Of a stretch of DNA of 64,000 nt, positions 16,233-26,394 are shown piece by piece. The notes beneath the pieces were generated by a model. It saw nothing but the letters and a program-made list of their open reading frames with translations, did no database searches and had not been told where the DNA came from. The translations under genes and the position numbers were made by a program. How positions within the stretch are numbered: position 1 is the first letter of the stretch; each line of letters opens with the position of its first letter. Origin of the DNA: CAVVEQ01 sp963828855 (GTDB lineage Bacteria > Chloroflexota > Anaerolineae > Anaerolineales > Anaerolineaceae); assembly GCA_963828855.1 (NCBI GenBank), contig CAWHGB010000006.1, positions 62,001-126,000 of the forward strand, given 5' to 3'.

Positions 16233-16378
16233 TAGGTATTCATTTACACCGGTCTTTAAAATAATTATCTTCAGATTGCAAAAACGCGCAAATCAAAATA
16301 TTCAATACAAACAATCCCCCGGGTAGTCAATCTCGTTATAATCACTTAACCTATATAAAAACTGGATGGAGGATTTTG

Positions 16379-16774
16379 ATGGCAAAAGCAAATGTGAGTT
16401 GGTTCGGGGGGAAAAGGTTCGTGGGAACTGATTCCACCAATCACTCGGTGGTTCTTTCCACTCCGGATGAGGGAATTGGTGTAAAACCTTCTGACATGCT
16501 GCTCGTGGCGCTGGCCTCCTGCACTTCGGTGGACGTGGTGGAGATCCTGCAGAAAAAGAAGCTTGAATCTGCGCGGGTTGGAGGTTGGTGTGACCGCCGA
16601 ACAGGATAAAGAACCACCCTGGACGTTCCGCAAGATCCACCTTACCTATACCGTGAAAGGCAAAGGGATCAAACCCAAAGACCGGAGCAAGCCATCCAGC
16701 TCTCCCAGGATAAATACTGCTCGGTGGCAGCCACCCTGCGCGGCGTGGCGGAGATCACCTGGGAGTATGATTGA
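16379..16774 (+). CDS. OsmC/Ohr family protein, frameshifted
   Basis: Start ATG 16379 (MAKANVSWFGGKRFVG) with GGAGG 8-12 bases upstream. The conserved cysteine is in LLVALASCTSVDVVEIL; the second part reads LRGLEVGVTAEQDKEPP, IHLTYTVKGKGI, and DKYCSVAATLRGVAEITWEYD with the second conserved Cys. Frameshifts near 16572 and 16683. About 131 residues. OsmC-type proteins reduce organic hydroperoxides through the two cysteines; the subfamily (OsmC, YhfA-like) cannot be fixed. It faces lexA head to head. Confidence 0.85.
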
Positions 16775-16805
16775 ATAGTGATCGTAATAATTGATGGACG
16801 AGAGA

Positions 16806-17048
16806 TCAGCGATTCATCATTTTTACGATCACATTTAAAATGATCGTCAGCAGGATGCTGAGGATGATCGAGAGCAGGATGGGAAAGAAACAGGTCACAT
16901 TGCCCACCTGGAAGGTGAACATGCCGGAGGGGAACTTCTCAATTCCGGGAATTTTACTGACCGCCCAGATCAGAGCGCCTGTGATCAGCAGTCCGATTCC
17001 CAGGAACATCACCCAGCGGGCAATCACTTCGAGATTTGCCATACGCAT
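16806..17048 (-). CDS. DUF2905 small membrane protein
   Basis: 80 residues, two membrane helices separated by a short loop with IPGIEKFPSGMFTFQVG, the mark of DUF2905. An ATG six bases inside (17042, MANLEV) is an equally good start. Function unknown. It is convergent with osmC and divergent from pncB. Confidence 0.8.
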   Translation of the reverse strand: MRMANLEVIARWVMFLGIGLLITGALIWAVSKIPGIEKFPSGMFTFQVGNVTCFFPILLSIILSILLTIILNVIVKMMNR

Positions 17049-17120
17049 ATTTTATTCCAAACGGACTGAGAACGTCTGATATTGCGGTATGATTTATTGA
17101 TTAGTTTTCCTGGAGGACGA

Positions 17121-18466
17121 ATGAGTATCTTTGACCACCAACGCCTGACCAACAGCACCTTCAAGCTGGATATCGAGCGCATGCGCCAGGGATGGTACAC
17201 CGACAAGTACTTTGTGAATGTTGCGGTCATGCTCTCCGCGCTCTCCCAGGAAGGGTATACCCTCGAAGGCAGAGTTTCCAGGGATTCCTGCTCACTTAAA
17301 GGACAGCGAAGATCTACCCTGGTGACCTGGAAGTGGAAATGCAGTGGTTCACCCGCCGCGCTGGCACAACCCTGGTGGTGGGGGTGGATAAAGCCCTGGC
17401 AATGCTGCGCCATGCACCGGGTATTGGGAAAATGATAAGTTCATCGATACCTCCGAAAATCTCGAAGTTTGGGCGGTGCATGATGGCTGCAAGGTTCATT
17501 ACGATGGCGACCCGGAACACATCCAGCCGGTCTTAAAAGTGCGCGGGCGTTACCGGGATTTTGCCATCCTGGAAACCCCTACCCTGGGCATTCTCACCCG
17601 CGCCAGCCGGGTGGCGACCAATGTGTTGGATACTCTTGTGGCTGCACACGGAAAGCCGATGCTTTTCTTCCCCGCCCGGTTCGATATCCACGAAGTTCAG
17701 GCCGGGGATGGGTACGCCTATAACATTGCGGTGCAGCGCTTCAACCTGGATCACTCCAGCACATTGGGTTCAGCGATTTCCACAGACGCCCAGGGAGATT
17801 GGTGGGGTGGAATGGGCGGCGGCACGGTGGCACATGCCGCGATCGCCGCTTTTCTAGGCGATACTGCTCAATCGATGGTTGCTTTCTCGCACACTCTGCC
17901 TGGGAGTATCCCAAGAATTGCCCTGGTGGATTTCAACAACGATTGCGTAAGTGATTCCATGAAAGTCTGCCGGGCCATGTTTCAGGAATACAGCCGACTT
18001 CTGGATGAAGGCAAGAAGGAAGAGGCGGATTGCTTCAAGTTGTACGGGGTCCGGCTGGATACCAGCGGCTCACTCCGGGATGTGTCCGTTCCGCCTTTGG
18101 GCGATGCCCTCCTGGACCTTGGGGTGACCCCGAGACTGGTTTTCAACGTCCGCAGTGCGCTGGATAACGACTGGGAAACCTGGGATATCCCCGGCGCCTG
18201 GAAGGAACGGGCGAAAAATTATTGCCGCGCAGGTGAAGATCGTCGTCTCGGGGGGGTTCAACGCCGAGCGCATCGCCCGTTTCGAAAAACTCAAGGTTCC
18301 GGTGGATATCTACGCCGTGGGCTCCTCCCTCTTCGATAACCACGCCAACACGGTCACCGATTTCACCGCGGACGTGGTGCGGGTGAAGGTGGGCGGCGAA
18401 TGGATCGATATGGCCAAGGTGGGCAGGCGCGCCTGCGAAAACCCCGACCTGGAACGGGTTTGGTAA
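17121..18466 (+). CDS. pncB: Nicotinate phosphoribosyltransferase, frameshifted
   Basis: It starts NAD salvage by joining nicotinate to PRPP. Start ATG 17121 after GGAGGACGA. Recognised by the N-terminal DKYF in QGWYTDKYFVNVAVML, LETPTLGIL-type sequence, AHSLPGS-like FSHTLPGSIPRIALVD, YGVRLDTSGSLRDVS, IVVSGGFNAERIARFE and VDIYAVGSSLF. Frameshifts near 17290, 17420 and 18225. Repaired length is about 448 residues. GGTATGAT upstream (17085-17092) may be its -10. Confidence 0.88.
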
Positions 18467-18489
18467 GCGGAGCGCTAATTTTCAGACCC

Positions 18490-18518
18490 TTAACGCTGGG
18501 TTAGAAATCGATTAAAAT
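18490..18518 (+). promoter_or_regulatory. Candidate promoter of hppA
   Basis: TTAACG (18490-18495), 17-bp spacer, TAAAAT (18513-18518). It would give a leader of about 150 nt before hppA. A TTGACA at 18539-18544 lies within this leader without a clear -10. Confidence 0.4.
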
Positions 18519-18674
18519 CGGTCAAATCTTCACTGGGTTTGACAGCTTTTAATAATCTAAACAGTCGGGTTCTCTTGCAGATGAATTATCCCCCAGACAA
18601 GCACCGAACTTTTGCACCCAGGGATTCTGTAAGTACAAGCCATCCGGCTGAAAAATTTTTATTAAGGAGCAGAG

Positions 18675-21001
18675 ATGGAATTGGACATTTTAGGAATGGG
18701 CTCGAGGCTGGGTCTGGATAATTTTGAACAAATTGCCATGGTCGTTGTTCTTGCCACAGCATTTTTCAGCCTCATTTATGCTGCCTGGCTTAGAAAAGGC
18801 GTCCTGAAAAAAGACAAAGGCACCGAGAAAATGCAGGAAGTCTGGAACGCGATCCGTGTTGGCGCGGATGCCTACCTTTCCAAACAACTGCGCACGATCC
18901 TGCCATTCATCGTGGTCATGGCTCTGGCGCTGTTCCTGAGCGTCTATCGTTGTCCCGCCAACGTCAGAAGCAACGATGATGTTCCCTGAAAATACGACCA
19001 TGATCATTGCGGTTGGCAGGATGCTGGCTTTCATCGCCGGCGCAAGCTTCTCGCTCATCGTGGGGCAATACGGCATGCGCATGGCCATCCAGGCCAATGT
19101 GCGCGCAGCTTCCGCTTCCCGGCGCAGTTTCACCGAAGCGCTCTCCATCGCGTATTATTCCGGTACGTACACCGGGATGCTCACGGATGGGTTGGGTTTG
19201 ATGGGTGGAACGATCATCTTCATCATTTTTGGCGCGGCCTCCCCGGACGTGCTGCTTGGATTTGGTTTTGGCGGTACCCTGATCGCACTCTTCATGCGCG
19301 TTGGCGGCGGTATCTATACCAAGGCTGCGGATGTTGGCGCGGACCTGGTGGGCAAGGTGGAAGTGGGCGTGCCGGAAGATGACCCCCGCAACGCGGCAGT
19401 CATCGCCGACCTGGTGGGAGATAACGTTGGCGATTGCGCTGGTATGGCGGCCGATATTTTCGAAAGCTACGAAGTCACCATCGTTTCCGCGCTGATCCTC
19501 GGCCTGGCGCTCATGGAAGTGGATCCGACCCACAGCATCAAGTGGATCATTTACCCGCTCATCATCCGCGCGATCGGTGTGATCAGCTCGATCCTCGGTA
19601 CCTTCACTGTACCGATCTGGGAGACAATCCCGATCAAATTCCTGCGCGCGCATGATGCGGAGGAATCGATGTTCCGCTCCTATGAAGTATCCAGCGTGAA
19701 CACAGTATTATGGTCTTTCCTGGTCGCCTGGTTATATGCCAATGACTGGCGCCTGGCCATGCTGACCAGCATTGGTGTAGGCCTGGCTGTGGCTTTCAAC
19801 CCGCTCACTTCCTATTTCACGGCCACAAAGCGCGCGCCGGTCAAGGAAGTGGTCAAATCCACAAAAACAGGTACGGCTACCACCATTCTCTCCGGTCTCT
19901 CCCTAGGGATGGAGTCTTCCGTCTGGGCCACCCTGATCATCGGCGTTTCGTTTGTGTTTGCCATCGTGCTTTATCAGGACATGCCCCCGATTTATACCCT
20001 GTACGGCATAGCCATGATCGGTATCGGCATGCTCAGCCATACCGGCAATAACGTGGCCATGGATTCCTACGGACCGATCGCGGATAACGCCAATGGCATC
20101 GGTGAAATGTCCTGGCATGGCATGGAGGATGAAGAAACCAAGAAAGCCCGCCAGATCATGGCGGACCTGGACGCGGTGGGAAACACCACCAAGGCCATCA
20201 CCAAGGGTGTTGCCATTGCTTCGGCGGTCATCGCCGCGGTGAGCCTGTTCGCATCCTACATCACCGATGTAAGCAAGGTGCAATCCGCCATGGGCGCACC
20301 GGTAATGGATTCCATCCGCATTTCCGCCCCGATGATCTTCGTCGGTTTCCTGATCGGTGGGCGCTTTGCCCTGGCTCTTCAGCTCCTTCGCCATCCGGGC
20401 AGTCAGCCGGGCGGCAGGGGAGATCGTGGAGGAGGTCAGAAGGCAGTTCCGCATCCCCGGCATTATGGAAGGAACCGTGACCCCGGATTATGCCCAGGTG
20501 GTGGGTATTTCCACCCGCTCCGCGCAGAAGGAACTTCTCCCACTGGCGATCATCGCCGCGATCACGCCGCTTGTTATCGGCCTGGCATTGGGAGTGGAAG
20601 CCCTTGGCGGATTCCTGGCCGGGGTTATCCTCAGCGGCCAACTGCTGGCGGTCTTTATGTCCAATGCCGGTGGAGCGTGGGATAACGCCAAAAAGTCCAT
20701 CGAAGACGAACCTGTGGATTTGAAAGCCAACACCGGTAAAGGCTCCGAGCGCCATAAAGCTGGCGTGGTTGGAGATACGATCGGCGATCCGCTGAAGGAT
20801 ACCGCCGGGCCGGCGCTCAACCCGATGATCAAAGTCGTCAACCTGATCAGCCTGCTGGCCGCACCGTTGATCGTCCGGTACGCGGATAACGCCTGGGCGG
20901 AATACCTGGTGGCCGGGCTGCTGCTGATCGCGGTCATCTGGGCGATCCTGCAGAGCAAAAGATCACCGGCCGAGTTGGCCGAAAACACGCTTAAGGACTG
21001 A
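18675..21001 (+). CDS. hppA: Membrane-bound proton-translocating pyrophosphatase, frameshifted
   Basis: It splits PPi and pumps protons out of the cytoplasm. Start ATG 18675 with AAGGAGCAGAG upstream; about 775 residues with some 16 membrane helices. The substrate-site motifs are intact: DVGADLVGKVEVGVPEDDPRN and DNVGDCAGMAADIFESY, and near the end DTAGPALNPMIKV. The potassium determinant reads GNTTKAITKG (Lys and Thr), which marks the K+-independent H+ pumps. Frameshifts near 18950 (extra C) and 20360. It is a single-gene unit ending in a strong terminator. Confidence 0.95.
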
Positions 21002-21026
21002 TATCCACGGGAAAACCGGTAGTCAC

Positions 21027-21061
21027 AACAAGGCACCCGAAAATGGTGCCTTGTTTTCTTT
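21027..21061 (+). terminator. Terminator after hppA
   Basis: CAAGGCACC/GGTGCCTTG with a 7-base loop, followed by TTTTCTTTT. Confidence 0.88.
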
Positions 21062-21120
21062 TCGCCGGGAAGCTATTCGGGTTAAAATTCAACTCTGAAA
21101 TCCATACTGGAAAGAAAACC

Positions 21121-21907
21121 ATGATCGAAAAGAAACCTCATATTCTGGTGACCAATGACGACGGCGTGAATGCCCCCGGGCTGCTGGCCCTGGTCAAAGA
21201 GATGCGCAGGATCGGCGATGTGACCGTTCTGGCACCCGACCGCAACTGGAGCGCCTCCGGGCATGTGAAGACCATGCACCGCCCGCTGCGGGTACGCCAA
21301 ACGACACTGGCCGATGGCAGCCAGGCATTCAGCAGCGATGGAGCCCCATCCGATTGCGTGGCGCTGGCCATCCTCGGGTTCATCGAAACCCCTCTGGACC
21401 TGGTGGTTTCGGGGATCAACCCGAACGCCAATGTGGGTCACGACGTGACCTATTCCGGAACGGTTACCGCGGCGATGGAAGCGAGCCATTTCGGGCATCC
21501 CGGCCATCGCGGTCTCGCTGGATAGCCCGGAACATTCGGGCGGTCCATTTGACTTCAAGCCAGCAGCCAGGGCAGGAAGGAAGGCAGCACTGCTTTTATT
21601 GAAGAACGAAATGCATCCCGGGCGGCTGCTGAATATCAACGTTCCGGGTATCCCGGAAAGCGAGATCAAAGGCTGGAAGGTCACCCGCCAGGGGCAGCGC
21701 ATCTACCGTGACGCGCTGATGAGGCGCGAGGACCCGCGCGGGAAACCGTATTACTGGATCGGGGGGGAGGCTCCCACCGGCATCGAGGAGGAGGATACCG
21801 ACTTCGGCGCGATCAAGCAGGGGTACATTTCGGTGACCCCCATCCAGCTGGACCTGACGGATACCTCCTCGCTGGTGGTGCTGCAGGGCTGGAAATGGCC
21901 GCGCTGA
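21121..21907 (+). CDS. surE: 5'/3'-nucleotidase SurE, one frameshift
   Basis: Start ATG 21121 (MIEKKPHILVTNDDGVNAPG) after GGAAAG. Metal ligands Asp-Asp of TNDDG, the Ser of SASGH (APDRNWSASGH), and Asn of SGINPNANVG are all there. After a frameshift near 21490 it goes on as AIAVSLDSPEH, HPGRLLNINVPG and KQGYISVTPIQLDLTD. About 262 residues. SurE removes phosphate from nucleoside monophosphates and helps in stress survival. Confidence 0.93.
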
Positions 21908-21959
21908 ACGTGCTACAATTACCACAGCGCAATCCATTCCACTAAAACGGAGAAGATCC

Positions 21960-22379
21960 ATGAAATCCACCGTACGAGACTGGATGATCAACCTGATTTT
22001 GTTCATCGACCCGGAAGCCCCGGTGACGGAAGCGCTCGCCTTGATGCGCAGGCGCTACGTCGACAGCCTGATCGTAAATAAAACAGCAGATAGCCCCGAA
22101 TATGGCATCATCACCACGATCGATATCTGCGATAAGATCGTGGCACACAGCCAGAACCCGTCCAAGATGAAGGTGAAAGAGATCATGCATACTCCGGTGG
22201 TGATGGTTCCCCAGACGATGACCGTGCAGGAATGCGCCGCGAAGATGAAAGAGATGCGCATCCACCACCTGCCTGTGGTGGATGAAAAAGGCGGCCTGGT
22301 GGGGATGATCGCCGCCACCGATTTCCTGGTGGTCGCCGAGGCTTTTGGGTACGGCGGGGCGGAACGGGCGCTCTCCTGA
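21960..22379 (+). CDS. Two-CBS-domain protein
   Basis: 139 residues, intact, starting 52 bases after surE, with CGGAG upstream. Two CBS domains fill it (residues about 10-68 and 75-135), the second with MKEMRIHHLPVVDEKGGLVG. A CBS pair alone usually binds adenine nucleotides and acts as a sensor for another protein. No partner domain is attached and the target is unknown. A TACAAT box lies near 21914-21919. Confidence 0.88.
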   Translation: MKSTVRDWMINLILFIDPEAPVTEALALMRRRYVDSLIVNKTADSPEYGIITTIDICDKIVAHSQNPSKMKVKEIMHTPVVMVPQTMTVQECAAKMKEMRIHHLPVVDEKGGLVGMIAATDFLVVAEAFGYGGAERALS

Positions 22380-22408
22380 ACCGGAATTGTGTAAAGAGGT
22401 TATCTTTA

Positions 22409-22437
22409 AATAGCCGGAATACCCGGCTATTTTTTTT
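22409..22437 (+). terminator. Terminator after the CBS protein
   Basis: ATAGCCGG/CCGGCTAT, loop AATAC, followed by seven or more T. Confidence 0.88.
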
Positions 22438-22494
22438 CGATAAAAACTTAAGAGTATCCTTAACAACGCGGGTAGTGCAGAGAAGCCGCTTTGG

Positions 22495-22500
22495 TATAAT
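22495..22500 (+). promoter_or_regulatory. -10 box of the CAP-LysM gene
   Basis: TATAAT ends 8 bases before the ATG at 22509, so the transcript would be leaderless or almost so. No Shine-Dalgarno is present. Confidence 0.5.
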
Positions 22501-22508
22501 TCCGGGCG

Positions 22509-23480
22509 ATGAAACGAACCTTTTTTCCGGTGATCCTATCCGTTGTTCTATCCCTTGGATTGCTGGCCGCATTTTTCACGCCGGTTCAATCCGGGAATGT
22601 GAGCGCGGGGGAACTGATCGCGCTGGTCAACAGCCTCCGCACCGCCAACGGACTGCCGGCGCTTATCGAAGACCCAATTCTGGATGGCACCGCGCAGTGG
22701 ACCGCGCAGTACATGGCGGATAACAACCTGAGCGACCACATCGGAAATGTGGCGGGGCGGGTGTCTGCCGCGGGTTACGGCAGCGGCGGAACGGTTTTTG
22801 CCACCGAAAACTGGGCGCGTTTCAATGTCGGCACCCTGAATCAGATCAGGTTGCCGCGGTCTGGGCGGATGCCGCCCACATGATCCCCATGGTCAACCCC
22901 AGCCTACACCCATATCGGGGCGGGCACAGCACTGGGGTCCACCGGCACCGTCTATATCGTTCACGCGGCTTACCGGGCGGGAGCGAGCGGCAGCACGACC
23001 ACCACAGGGACCACCGGAACCAAGGCTCCCGTGATCTCACAGGTGATGGAGGCGGTGATCACCGCCACACCCTTCCCGGATGGATCGGTGGTGCATATCG
23101 TTGACCCAGGGCAGACGCTGTGGAGCATCGCGGTGGCCTATGGAATCCACATCCTGGATATCCAGCAGATGAACAACCTGGCAGGCACCACCACCATTTA
23201 CAACGGGATGAAGCTGATCATCAAGAACGCGCCCACACCGACCATTTCCCCCACACCCACCGCCACCTCCGTCCGCCCCACGCGGACAGCCACCTCGCGC
23301 GTGCCGACCAAAACAGCCACACCCTATTACACCCCCACCGCCACCGCCACACCCACCCCGGAACCGCTGATCAAGGGGCTTCCAAAATTGGACCGCCGCA
23401 CGCTGGGAGTTGGCATCATCGCGCTGTGCGCGCTGGGCCTGGGCGCGGTGCTGGTGGTGAATTTCCGCAAGAAAAGTTAA
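22509..23480 (+). CDS. Exported CAP (SCP)-domain protein with LysM domain and C-terminal anchor, frameshifted
   Basis: A signal peptide (MKRTFFPVILSVVLSLGLLA) is followed by a CAP domain (ELIALVNSLRTANGLPAL, AQYMADNNLSDHIGN, then VWADAAHMI and THIGAGTALG), a LysM domain (HIVDPGQTLWSIAVAYG, DIQQMNNLAG), a Thr/Pro-rich stalk, and a terminal helix with basic tail (ALGLGAVLVVNFRKKS). Frameshifts near 22850 and 22905. About 324 residues. CAP proteins are extracellular and bind or cut varied ligands; LysM binds peptidoglycan. The role is unknown. Confidence 0.82.
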
Positions 23481-23483
23481 GGT

Positions 23484-23520
23484 GGTTGATGTCGGGGACA
23501 AAACCGGTCCCCGACCTACG
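23484..23520 (-). repeat. Palindromic repeat, copy 2
   Basis: Near-identical to copies at 677-711 and 25676-25712: GTCGGGGAC and GTCCCCGAC arms around AAAACCG, ending CCTACG on the plus strand. It starts 4 bases after a stop codon and is shared by two convergent genes' 3' region. Confidence 0.75.
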
Positions 23521-23533
23521 CCTGAATAGAATT

Positions 23534-23569
23534 CACCCGGAGAGGTTATCACCTCTCCGGGCGTTTTTA
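23534..23569 (+). terminator. Terminator after the CAP-LysM gene
   Basis: CCCGGAGAGGT/ACCTCTCCGGG (11 bp), loop TATC, followed by GCGTTTTT. It lies between two convergent genes; the T-run is on the plus side. Confidence 0.85.
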
Positions 23570-24426
23570 TATCTGGAAATCCTCGCCGCGACCACTGCCC
23601 ATCCTGCGGGGCGTGGATCACTTTGGCGCGTGGTTCCGGCTGTTCATCCCCGGGGTGCTCGTCCTTCCAGGCGCCGTCGCCATTCAGCACCGGGTGCTGG
23701 ATGCCGTGCAGGTGCAGGGTGGATTCCACGGTGTCCAACCGCTTCATCAGGGAGACGATGGACTCGGTGAGCATATCCGGCAGGCGGTTGTGCGCCAGGT
23801 CGGGGGCGTTATCGTGCGGCAGGGAGCGGTGGACGATCTGCCCCGGAACGCCGACCACCACCGAATCGGGGGGCACATCCTTGACCACCACGGCGTTGGC
23901 GCCGATGCGGCTGGAGGCGCCGATGGTGATGGCCCCCAGCACCTTGGCCCCAGCCCCCACCACCACGTTATCCTCCAGGGTGGGGTGGCGCTTGCCCTTA
24001 TTCAGGCTGACCCCGCCCAGGGTGACCCCGTGGTAGAGGGTGACGTTGCGGCCCACCTCGGCCGTCTCGCCGATGACCACGCCCATGCCGTGATCGATGA
24101 AGAAATCCTCGCCGATGGTCGCGCCGGGATGGATCTCGATGCCGGTCAGCCAGCGGAAGAAGGTCTGGTTGATGCGCCCGAGCAGCTTGAGGTGATGGGT
24201 CCAGTACCAGTGCGAAAGGCGGTGACCCCAGATGGCGTGCAAGCCGGGGTAGGTGAGCAGGACCTCGATCACCGAGCGGGCGGCCGGGTCGCGGTCGAAC
24301 ACGGATTGGATATCCGCGCGGATGCGGGCGAAAGCACCTTTTTTGGCGGGTTGAACCTGCAGGAGGATTGTGAGTTCATCTTGGCCTCCGCTCCGGAAGG
24401 GAGGTGGAAAGCTGCGCGCGGTTCAT
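23567..24426 (-). CDS. cysE: Serine O-acetyltransferase, frameshifted near both ends
   Basis: It acetylates serine for cysteine synthesis. I place the start at ATG 24426 (MNRAQLSTSLP), 2 bases from the cysK stop, joined by a frameshift near 24390 to LQVQPAKKGAFARIRADIQS. Then come YPGLHAIWGHRLSHW and the left-handed beta-helix repeats (HPGATIGEDFFIDHGMG, VVIGETAEVGRNVTLYHGVT), with catalytic His in IDHG and YHGVT. The frame runs on far past the domain because of a late frameshift; TAA 23569-23567 is the likely stop. The end is uncertain. Confidence 0.88.
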
Positions 24427-24427
24427 C

Positions 24428-25364
24428 TTAATCCCCCAGGTCCGCGTAGAGCGCGGTGGAGAGGTAGCGCTCGCCGAAGGAGGGAATGATGACCACGATC
24501 AGTCTTGCCTTTGTTTTGCAGGTTCCGCGCCCACCTGCAGGGCAGCCCAGACCGCCGCACCGGAGGAGATGCCCACCAGCAGGCCTTCCTGGGTGGCCAT
24601 CCTGCGCGCGGTGGCGAAGGCATCCTCGTTCTTCACCCGCACGATGCGGTCGTAGACCTTGGTATTGAGCACTTTCGGGATGAAACCGGCGCCGATGCCC
24701 TGGATGGGATGCGGGCCTTTGGGCTCGCCGGAGAGCACCGCCGAGGCATCCGGCTCCACGGCCACCACCTGGACGGAGGGCTTGCGCTCCTTGAGCAGCT
24801 CGCCCACGCCGGTGATGGTGCCGCCGGTGCCCACGCCGGCAACCAGGATATCCACCTTGCCATCGGTATCCGCCCAGATCTCCTCGGCGGTGGTGCGGCG
24901 GTGGAACTCGGGGTTGGCGGGGTTGTTGAACTGCTGGGGCAGGAAGTAGCGCGGGTCGGAGGCGGCGATCTCCTCGGCCTTGCGGATGGCGCCGCCCATG
25001 CCCTCCGCGCCGGGGGTGAGGATCAGCTCGGCGCCGTAGGCGCGCAGGAGCATGCGCCGTTCGCGGCTCATCGTTTCCGGCATGGTGAGGACGCATTTGT
25101 AGCCGCGCGCGGCGGCGATCATGGCCAGGGCGATGCCGGTGTTGCCGCTGGTGGGTTCGATGATGATGCGAATCTGGTTTGAGCAGCCCCGCTTTTTCAG
25201 CCGCCAGCGACCATGGCCAGCCCGGCGCGATCCTTGACCGAATGCGAGGGGTTGAAATATTCCAGTTTGGCCACGATCTCGGCCTGGCTTTCGGCGGTGA
25301 TGCGGTTCAAACGAACGAGCGGGGTATTCCCGACCAGTTCAGTAATATCCTTTGCGATTTTCAT
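24428..25364 (-). CDS. cysK: Cysteine synthase (O-acetylserine sulfhydrylase), frameshifted
   Basis: It makes cysteine from O-acetylserine and sulfide. ATG 25364 (MKIAKDITELVGNTPLVRLN). The PLP-binding lysine is in YFNPSHSVKDRAG, the phosphate-binding loop is GTGGTITGVGE, and GISSGAAVWAA is near the end. Frameshifts near 25200, 25160 and 24510. It ends YADLGD, directly before cysE, so both steps of cysteine synthesis form one operon under the promoter at 25579. Confidence 0.93.
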
Positions 25365-25578
25365 TTTCTACTCTTTTCGAATTAAAAAGCCAGCCGGGAA
25401 ATAAAAAGCAGCGGTTGCTTCCGCACTACACGTTCAAGTTTGCGGGGTCGCTTCCGCCGCCTGATTCGGCTGGCTGTGAGGTTTTTCTCTCAGGCGGAGG
25501 TCAGGACTGATCCCCGCCACATACACATGCATTTTCCCATTGGGCTCCATAAATCGGACAAAATCAGTAGATATTCCC
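25365..25578 (-). other. Long leader of cysK-cysE
   Basis: About 210 nt between the promoter and the cysK ATG. It has paired segments (for example CCGCCTGA with TCAGGCGG, and GCGGAAGCAACCGC) and could encode a 38-residue peptide (MEPNGKMHVYVAG...) without a clear ribosome site. I do not recognise a known riboswitch or T-box; it may carry regulation by structure. Confidence 0.35.
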
Positions 25579-25606
25579 ATTATAGTGCGATAAAAAGAAA
25601 AGTCAA
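25579..25606 (-). promoter_or_regulatory. Promoter of cysK-cysE
   Basis: Minus strand: TTGACT (25606-25601), 16-bp spacer, perfect TATAAT (25584-25579). Confidence 0.75.
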
Positions 25607-25675
25607 GGGCATGTACTACCACACGCAAAACAGCATATAACCTATATATGTGAGAAGTAAGGAGTGATACAGATT

Positions 25676-25712
25676 GGTTGATGTCGGGGACGCAACCGGT
25701 CCCCGACCTACG
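25676..25712 (-). repeat. Palindromic repeat, copy 3
   Basis: Same element as at 677 and 23484 (35 of 37 bases like copy 2). It lies between divergent transcription units, about 70 bases upstream of the cysK promoter. Confidence 0.75.
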
Positions 25713-25752
25713 TCTAACAAAACCTTTACACGTCAAGCAGAAATCCCCCGGC

Positions 25753-25766
25753 TGGTCACTTGACCA
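25753..25766. promoter_or_regulatory. Palindrome TGGTCA-CT-TGACCA, possible operator
   Basis: A perfect 6-bp inverted repeat with a 2-base centre, about 100 bases before the membrane gene cluster. A longer, looser repeat (ATCCCCC...GGGGGAT, 25742-25792) surrounds it. The protein that would bind is unknown. Confidence 0.35.
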
Positions 25767-25862
25767 ATATAAAAATCATGAGATTGGGGGATCACAGGAC
25801 GCAACTTTCCGTTAGAATTATCGTTATACTCATATAAATCTTAATCTTTCCACGGAGGAAAT

Positions 25863-26377
25863 ATGGAAACGCGTCAAAAATCGGCAGTCGCCATCGGGGT
25901 GGTCCTGATCCTGGCGGGGGTTTTCTTCGCACTGGTCAACCTGGTGCCGGGTCTGCAGTCACAGATCACATAATCTGTGGCCATTGATCGTGGTGGGGGT
26001 GGGGGTACTGCTGTTTGTCATCGGGCTGATCACCGGCGTTCCGGATATGGCTGTGCCGGCCTGCATTGTAGCCGGGATCGGCGGGCATCCTCTATTTTCA
26101 GACCGTCTTTGACATGTTCGAATCCTGGACCTATGCCTGGACGCTGATCCCCGGCTTTGTCGGCGTGGGGATCATCCTGGCATCCGTCACCGGCGGGGGG
26201 AACCGCTACTCGGTGCGGCGGGGGCTGAACGTGATCCTCACCAGCTTGATCCTCTTCACCATATTCGGGGCGATCTTCGGCGCTTTCAACGCAACCGGGA
26301 TCTACTGGCCTCTGCTGCTGGTGGCGGCGGGCATCCTGATCCTGCTGCGCCCGCTCTTCAACCGCGGGCAACCCTGA
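25863..26377 (+). CDS. DUF5668/LiaF-like small membrane protein, frameshifted
   Basis: Start ATG 25863 (METRQKSAVAIGVVLILAG) with GGAGGAA upstream. Repaired by joining frames near 25970 and 26088: WPLIVVGVGVLLFVIGLITG, FESWTYAWTLIPGFVGVGI, and IYWPLLLVAAGILILLRPLF. Five or six short helices, each followed by a W-P-L or L-I-P turn, is the pattern of DUF5668 and LiaF N-terminal regions. About 171 residues. First of five similar genes. Confidence 0.72.
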
Positions 26378-26394
26378 GAAAGGCAAGGGAAACA

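Noticed and set aside
15514..16326. 270-residue open frame on the plus strand
   Set aside because: It is antisense of lexA and its promoter; LexA motifs are complete on the other strand.
23037..24302. 421-residue CysE with a long novel C-terminus
   Set aside because: The added part is antisense of the CAP-LysM stalk and crosses a terminator; a late frameshift removed the true stop.
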